Source of the DNA: AA29 sp041481445
GTDB lineage: Bacteria > Acidobacteriota > Vicinamibacteria > Fen-336
Length of the DNA stretch: 17,043 nucleotides
Direction of reading: 5' to 3'
Assembly: GCA_041481445.1 (NCBI GenBank)
Contig: JBGPBV010000143.1
Span: 1-17,043, forward strand
Shown: positions 13,990-17,043 of the stretch, piece by piece
How positions within the stretch are numbered: the first letter of the stretch is position 1
Layout of the letters: each line of letters starts with the position of its first letter
The notes under the pieces: model-generated
What the model was told of the DNA's origin: nothing
The model's input: only the letters and a program-made list of their open reading frames with translations
Databases searched by the model: none
Made by a program: the position numbers and the translations under genes

Positions 13990-14085
13990 TATTCGACGTA
14001 CGGAGGCGCAAGGGCAGAGCACCAACCCTGTCCGGGCCGGCGCTTCGCGGCGGCTTTCGGGCGGACATGCAAAGGAGAAAGCGCA

Positions 14086-14757
14086 ATGATCGGCAGAATC
14101 ACGGCTTTGGCGGCCCTGGGCGCCCTCTTGGGCTCTTCGGCCTGGGCGCAGGACCACCGGTTCGAAGTCGGCGCCAGCGCGGGCTGGATCTTCAGCGACG
14201 GGGTCAGCAGCGACACGACCGTGCGGGGCGGCGACGGCAACCTCTACAACCAGATCGACCCCAAGGACTCCTTCGCCTGGGGGGTGAACCTGGGGTACTT
14301 CGTCAACGAGAACTCGGAGCTCGAGTTCCTGTACAGCCAGCAGCCGAGCAAGCTCGTGGTCAGCGGCACGGCCTCGAAGGAGATCGGAGACTTCAACATC
14401 AAGACCTACCACGGGGCCTACGCCTTCAACTTCGGGGAGACGGACGCCGCCGTCCGCCCCTACGTCTTCATCGGGGCCGGGGCCACGAGCTATCCCGGGC
14501 TGAGCTTCACGAGGCTGAACGGCACGGCCGGTGAGATCGGCGGCAACACGAAGTTCTCCGGCACGGCCGGGCTGGGGGTGAAGATCTACCCGAGCAAGAG
14601 CGCCGGCCTGCGCCTCCAGGCGCGGTGGACGCCCACCTACATCAAGTCGGACAGCGAAGGCTATTGGTGCGACCCCTACTGGGGCTGCTACGTCGTGGGG
14701 AACGCCCAGTACTCGAACCAGTTCGAGTTCACGGGTGGCATCACCCTGCGCTTCTAG
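14086..14757 (+). CDS. Outer-membrane beta-barrel protein, paralogue of the 9784-10377 gene
   Basis: Product of 223 residues with a signal peptide (ALAALGALLGSSAWA-QDH, about 21 residues). It is a small barrel with strands such as FEVGASAGWIF, FAWGVNLGYFVNENSELEF, YHGAYAFNFG and VRPYVFIGAGATSY, ending FEFTGGITLRF with a terminal Phe. A CDPYWGC cysteine pair sits in the last loop, parallel to CDPFGFC in the other barrel. The two also share a KIYPSKSAGLRLQARWTPT-like stretch. ATG at 14086 is preceded by AAAGGAGAAA. It is a single-gene unit: a strong hairpin follows at 14767-14794, and a candidate sigma-54 promoter lies 97 nt upstream of its start. It is the best candidate for a direct target of the neighbouring activator. 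Substrate or function unknown. Confidence 0.85.
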   Translation: MIGRITALAALGALLGSSAWAQDHRFEVGASAGWIFSDGVSSDTTVRGGDGNLYNQIDPKDSFAWGVNLGYFVNENSELEFLYSQQPSKLVVSGTASKEIGDFNIKTYHGAYAFNFGETDAAVRPYVFIGAGATSYPGLSFTRLNGTAGEIGGNTKFSGTAGLGVKIYPSKSAGLRLQARWTPTYIKSDSEGYWCDPYWGCYVVGNAQYSNQFEFTGGITLRF

Positions 14758-14766
14758 ACGCGGCGC

Positions 14767-14794
14767 GCGGCATGGGACCTTGGTCCCATGCCGC
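14767..14794. terminator. Long hairpin after the barrel gene, probable transcription terminator
   Basis: GCGGCATGGGACC and GGTCCCATGCCGC form a perfect 13-bp inverted repeat around TT, starting 9 nt after the stop of the 14086 gene. The stem is strong, but no T-run follows, so it is not a textbook intrinsic terminator. It could slow polymerase, protect the 3' end, or act as a binding site for the next unit. Confidence 0.5.
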
Positions 14795-14809
14795 CGGCGG
14801 CGTGGACGG

Positions 14810-14818
14810 TGCTATCCT
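14810..14818 (+). promoter_or_regulatory. Possible extended -10 promoter for the three-gene unit
   Basis: TGC-TATCCT has the TGn extension and a 4-of-6 match to TATAAT, about 36 nt before the ATG at 14854. No good -35 box lies at the right distance. The same place also has a bare GG-N10-GC (14799-14812) without the GGCAC core, so the sigma factor is uncertain. Confidence 0.3.
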
Positions 14819-14853
14819 CCGAACCGTTCCCATCCACCAAGAAGGAGGACGCC

Positions 14854-15444
14854 ATGACGGACTTCGTCTCGCGCGGGTGGCGCCGGCTCTCCAGCCTCGC
14901 CGCCCTGGCTCTCTTCGTCACCGCCCCGGCCGCCTTCGCCCAGGGCACGCCGGAGGTCTACAACGCCACCGCTTCCCTGAAGACGGCGGCGGGGGCGGCC
15001 ATGACGGCTCCCGTCGTGATCTCGATCAGCCACTGGACGACGGACGGTGACCGCGACAAGGTGCGGGCGGCGTTGAAGGCGGGAGGCACGTCCGCCGTCC
15101 AGAAGCAGCTCGCGGCGATGGCGGATGCCGGGTTCCTCCAGGTGGGCCAGGTCAAGACGCCGCTGCGTTTCGCGCGGGTGCTGCCCGTGGCCGGGGGCAA
15201 GGTCGTGACGGTGGCGACCTCCCAGCCCGTCTTCTACGTCGGGGCGGGAATGCCCGGCTCCAAGCCGATCGAGAAGGCCGGCTACGACCTCGCGGTCGTG
15301 ATCTTCCAGGTCGACGCGGCGGGCAAGGGCGACACCGGGGACTTCGCGCCCGCGGCCAAGGTCAAGTTCGACGACCAGGGCGCCTTCGTCGTGGAGGATT
15401 ACGGCGCGGAAGCCGTGCGCCTGACGGGCATCGCGAAGAAGTAG
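14854..15444 (+). CDS. Exported protein of unknown function
   Basis: A 196-residue product with a clear signal peptide (LAALALFVTAPAAFA-QGT, about residue 29). The mature part starts with PEVYNATASLKTAAGAAMTA and contains VVISISHWTTDGDRDKVRAA, a helical stretch, TPLRFARVLPVAGGK and a C-terminal strand-rich part (KVKFDDQGAFVVEDYG). I do not recognise a named family, though the overall pattern looks like a compact periplasmic alpha/beta protein. ATG at 14854 is preceded by AAGGAGGAC. It is followed after 8 nt by the monooxygenase-like gene and then by a third small gene, so the three form a unit. Confidence 0.8.
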   Translation: MTDFVSRGWRRLSSLAALALFVTAPAAFAQGTPEVYNATASLKTAAGAAMTAPVVISISHWTTDGDRDKVRAALKAGGTSAVQKQLAAMADAGFLQVGQVKTPLRFARVLPVAGGKVVTVATSQPVFYVGAGMPGSKPIEKAGYDLAVVIFQVDAAGKGDTGDFAPAAKVKFDDQGAFVVEDYGAEAVRLTGIAKK

Positions 15445-15452
15445 ACCGCACG

Positions 15453-15761
15453 ATGGACATCGTCGAGCCGTTCATGGCCCTCGTGATCTATCCCACGACC
15501 CCCGAGGGCCAGTCGCGCCAGGCCGACAACCTGGTCCGCATGGCGTCGGAGAAGATCCGTCTCCTCCCCGGGTTCCTGCGGGCACGGGTCTTCGTGTCGG
15601 AGGACGGCGGGAGCCTGGTGACCCTGAGCGAATGGAGCGATCGGGACTCCTTCCGGCAGTTCCGGGAGAGCGAGTTCGGCCGCGCCGCCGTGCTCCTCAC
15701 CGCCGCGCTCCATCCCAAGGCGTACTGGCTACGCCAGCATGGCGCGATCGAGGCGCCCTGA
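15453..15761 (+). CDS. Antibiotic biosynthesis monooxygenase (ABM) domain protein
   Basis: A 102-residue ferredoxin-like-fold protein with the ABM pattern: a first strand FMALVIYPTTP, a helix with RQADNLVRMASEKIRLLPGF, then ARVFVSEDGGSLVTLSEWSD, and DSFRQFRESEF. Proteins of this size act as dimers; members include quinol monooxygenases and heme-degrading enzymes, but many have no known reaction. ATG at 15453 is the track-consistent start; ATG at 15474 (MALVIYP) is possible, and neither has a strong ribosome site. It lies 8 nt after the exported-protein gene and 7 nt before the next gene. No signal peptide, so cytoplasmic. Confidence 0.78.
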   Translation: MDIVEPFMALVIYPTTPEGQSRQADNLVRMASEKIRLLPGFLRARVFVSEDGGSLVTLSEWSDRDSFRQFRESEFGRAAVLLTAALHPKAYWLRQHGAIEAP

Positions 15762-15768
15762 GGGCGGC

Positions 15769-16206
15769 ATGAGCCCGAGTGGAAGGGACTGGGCGCCGTG
15801 GGCCAGGGAGCACCGGGCGGCCTTCGAGGCCACGCCGCTCGTGGAGCTGCGCGGCAGCGAGAAGCTGCAGATCGGGTTCACGCTCAGCCTCTACGCCGAG
15901 TTTCCGATGGAAGTGCCCGCGGGACCGCAGCGCGAGGATGCGAGGCGCCGGATCCTGCAGGAGCTACGCGCGTTCGTGGAGGAGAACCTTTCCCCCGACC
16001 CCAGCGTGGCGCGGACGGAGCTCGAGCCGCCGCGCCCGGCGGTCGTGCTGCGCCCGGAGAACGAGCTCCGGCCCGAGGTCGTCCTCACCTTGCGCATCTT
16101 CCATTCGGATCAGTATCTGAAGCCGGTCACGTCCGGGGACCGCGAGGGCATGGCTCGGGTCGAGAGGCGGCTCGTCGAGAAGGGGCTCAAGCCGGGCCAC
16201 TGGTAG
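15769..16206 (+). CDS. Conserved-looking cytoplasmic protein of unknown function
   Basis: Product of 145 residues from ATG 15769, which has GAGGG just upstream; the in-frame ATG at 15739 lies inside the preceding gene and lacks a ribosome site. The protein has no signal peptide or membrane segment. It begins with an aromatic region (DWAPWAREHRAAF), then a strand (KLQIGFTLSLYAEFPMEVP), a helix (EDARRRILQELRAFVEENL), and a C-terminal strand and helix (VVLTLRIFHSDQYLKP, MARVERRLVEKGL). I do not recognise the family. It ends the three-gene unit and overlaps the converging transporter gene by 20 bases. Confidence 0.7.
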   Translation: MSPSGRDWAPWAREHRAAFEATPLVELRGSEKLQIGFTLSLYAEFPMEVPAGPQREDARRRILQELRAFVEENLSPDPSVARTELEPPRPAVVLRPENELRPEVVLTLRIFHSDQYLKPVTSGDREGMARVERRLVEKGLKPGHW

Positions 16207-17043
16207 ACGGACCTCCGCTCCGCGCTTCGGGAAGAGGCGCGAGGCCCGTGTCCATCCACGCGGAGAGCAGGGTGGACGACACCGCCAGCACGACCGGGCC
16301 GATGAAGATGCCCACCAGCCCGAAGGCGACCAGCCCTCCCACCACGCCCGCGAACACGAGCAGGAAGGACAGGTTGGCGCCCCTCTTGATGAGCATCGGG
16401 CGGAGGATGTTGTCCATCGGCGCGACCAGGATCGTCCACACGAGGAGGAACGTTCCCCAGCCGGAGGCCCCGCTCCAGTAGAGCCAGGCCACGGCGGGGA
16501 CCATGACGAGTATGGGGCCGAGCTGCGCCAGGGACAGCATGAACATCACGGCGGTCAGGATGGCCGCGAACGGCACGCCGGCCAGGAGGAGGCCCAGTCC
16601 CGCGAACACGGACTGCGCCAGCGCCGTCATCACCACCCCGAGCGCGACCGCGCGGACGGCCTGGGCGGCCAGGCGCACGGCGGCCTCGCCCTGGGACCCC
16701 GCCAGCCGAACGCCGAAGCGGAGCACTCGCGCCGCGGCCGCCTCTCCGGAGGTGTAGAGGATCGCGGTCACCACGACCGTCAGCAGGAACTGCACGAACA
16801 AGGCGCCGACGCCGCCGACGGAGCCGGCGAACCATCGGGCCGCGTTGCCGACGTACGGCCTGACCTCCGCCACCAGCCCGGCGCCGCCGGCGGCGGTGAG
16901 ATCGCGCCACGCGGTCGTGATCCGCTCGCCGATGAACGGCAGCCTCGCCAGCCACCCGGGCAAGGGGGGGAGCTCCAGCGTCATCAGGGACCGGCCCCGC
17001 TCGGTGATCGCGGCGGCATTGGATACGATGGCGCTGATCGCCA
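16187..17043 (-). CDS. AI-2E family transporter, YdiK-like (C-terminal 285 residues, start outside window)
   Basis: Integral membrane protein of the AI-2E exporter / PerM superfamily. The fragment opens with a periplasmic-type segment (LELPPLPGWLARLPFIGERI). Several membrane helices follow: ALFVQFLLTVVVTAILYTSG, AVALGVVMTALAQSVFAGLG, AAILTAVMFMLSLAQLG, GPILVMVPAVAWLYWSG, and a C-terminal group around FAGVVGGLVAFGLVGIFIGP. The APMDNILRPMLIKRG segment before the last helices is typical of this family. The reading frame is open to the window edge with no stop, so the 5' part is missing rather than lost. It converges with the plus-strand three-gene unit and overlaps its last 20 bases. The substrate is uncertain; few members truly move AI-2. 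Confidence 0.92.
   Translation of the reverse strand, partial: AISAIVSNAAAITERGRSLMTLELPPLPGWLARLPFIGERITTAWRDLTAAGGAGLVAEVRPYVGNAARWFAGSVGGVGALFVQFLLTVVVTAILYTSGEAAAARVLRFGVRLAGSQGEAAVRLAAQAVRAVALGVVMTALAQSVFAGLGLLLAGVPFAAILTAVMFMLSLAQLGPILVMVPAVAWLYWSGASGWGTFLLVWTILVAPMDNILRPMLIKRGANLSFLLVFAGVVGGLVAFGLVGIFIGPVVLAVSSTLLSAWMDTGLAPLPEARSGGPSTSGPA

Noticed and set aside
13823..14089. 88-codon open frame in the gap before the 14086 barrel gene
   Set aside because: No ribosome site, low-complexity Ala/Arg/Gly composition, and it runs over the candidate promoter and into the next start.
1..17043. tRNA, rRNA, CRISPR arrays, insertion sequences or prophage genes
   Set aside because: I found no cloverleaf-like sequence, regularly spaced repeats, transposase motifs or terminal inverted repeats anywhere in the window.

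Overview
The window is a very GC-rich stretch of chromosome from a Gram-negative (diderm) bacterium. It carries many Sec signal peptides, at least five outer-membrane beta-barrel genes, an RND efflux system and a sigma-54 activator. Start codons are often GTG, and one gene probably starts with TTG. The style suits a soil or subsurface lineage such as Methylomirabilota/Rokubacteria or a deltaproteobacterium-like group, but no marker here settles the taxonomy. There are no RNA genes, mobile elements or CRISPR arrays, and every gene that lies wholly inside the window looks intact.

Layout. Positions 1-2768 (minus strand) hold an AraC-type regulator followed by a membrane fusion protein and the start of an RND pump gene, cut by the window edge. 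Positions 2981-9076 (minus) are a tight five-gene run, read from 9076 downward: a DUF3011-porin fusion, a secreted metal-dependent amidohydrolase, a DcaP-like porin, a secreted glutaminase and a DUF481 barrel. Gaps are 18 and 14 nt, then a 1-nt overlap, then 38 nt. Positions 9283-9579 (minus) encode a lone STAS-domain protein. Positions 9784-11456 (minus) hold a HAF-repeat exported protein overlapping a small outer-membrane barrel gene. On the plus strand, 11830-13794 encode a small helical protein and a GAF-AAA-Fis sigma-54 activator. Then come a second small barrel of the same family (14086-14757) and a three-gene unit (14854-16206). A YdiK-like AI-2E family transporter converges from the right edge (minus).

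How it may work together. The most interesting signal is not a gene. A recurring element, GGCAC-N6-TGC, matches the core of a sigma-54 -24/-12 promoter (GG-N10-GC, close to TGGCAC-N5-TTGC). It sits in the correct orientation upstream of five separate transcription units: the AraC/efflux unit, the five-gene envelope operon, the STAS gene, the HAF/barrel pair, and the barrel gene just after the sigma-54 activator. In a by-eye scan I found none inside genes. Imperfect GGCA...TGCC inverted repeats lie roughly 110-135 bp upstream of each, the usual distance for activator sites. My reading, which is inference, is a local sigma-54 regulon run by the encoded activator. It would remodel the outer membrane, switch on export, and hydrolyse an amide-containing substrate in the periplasm. 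The five-gene run looks like an uptake-and-hydrolysis pathway: porins admit a compound, and a periplasmic amidohydrolase and glutaminase act on it.
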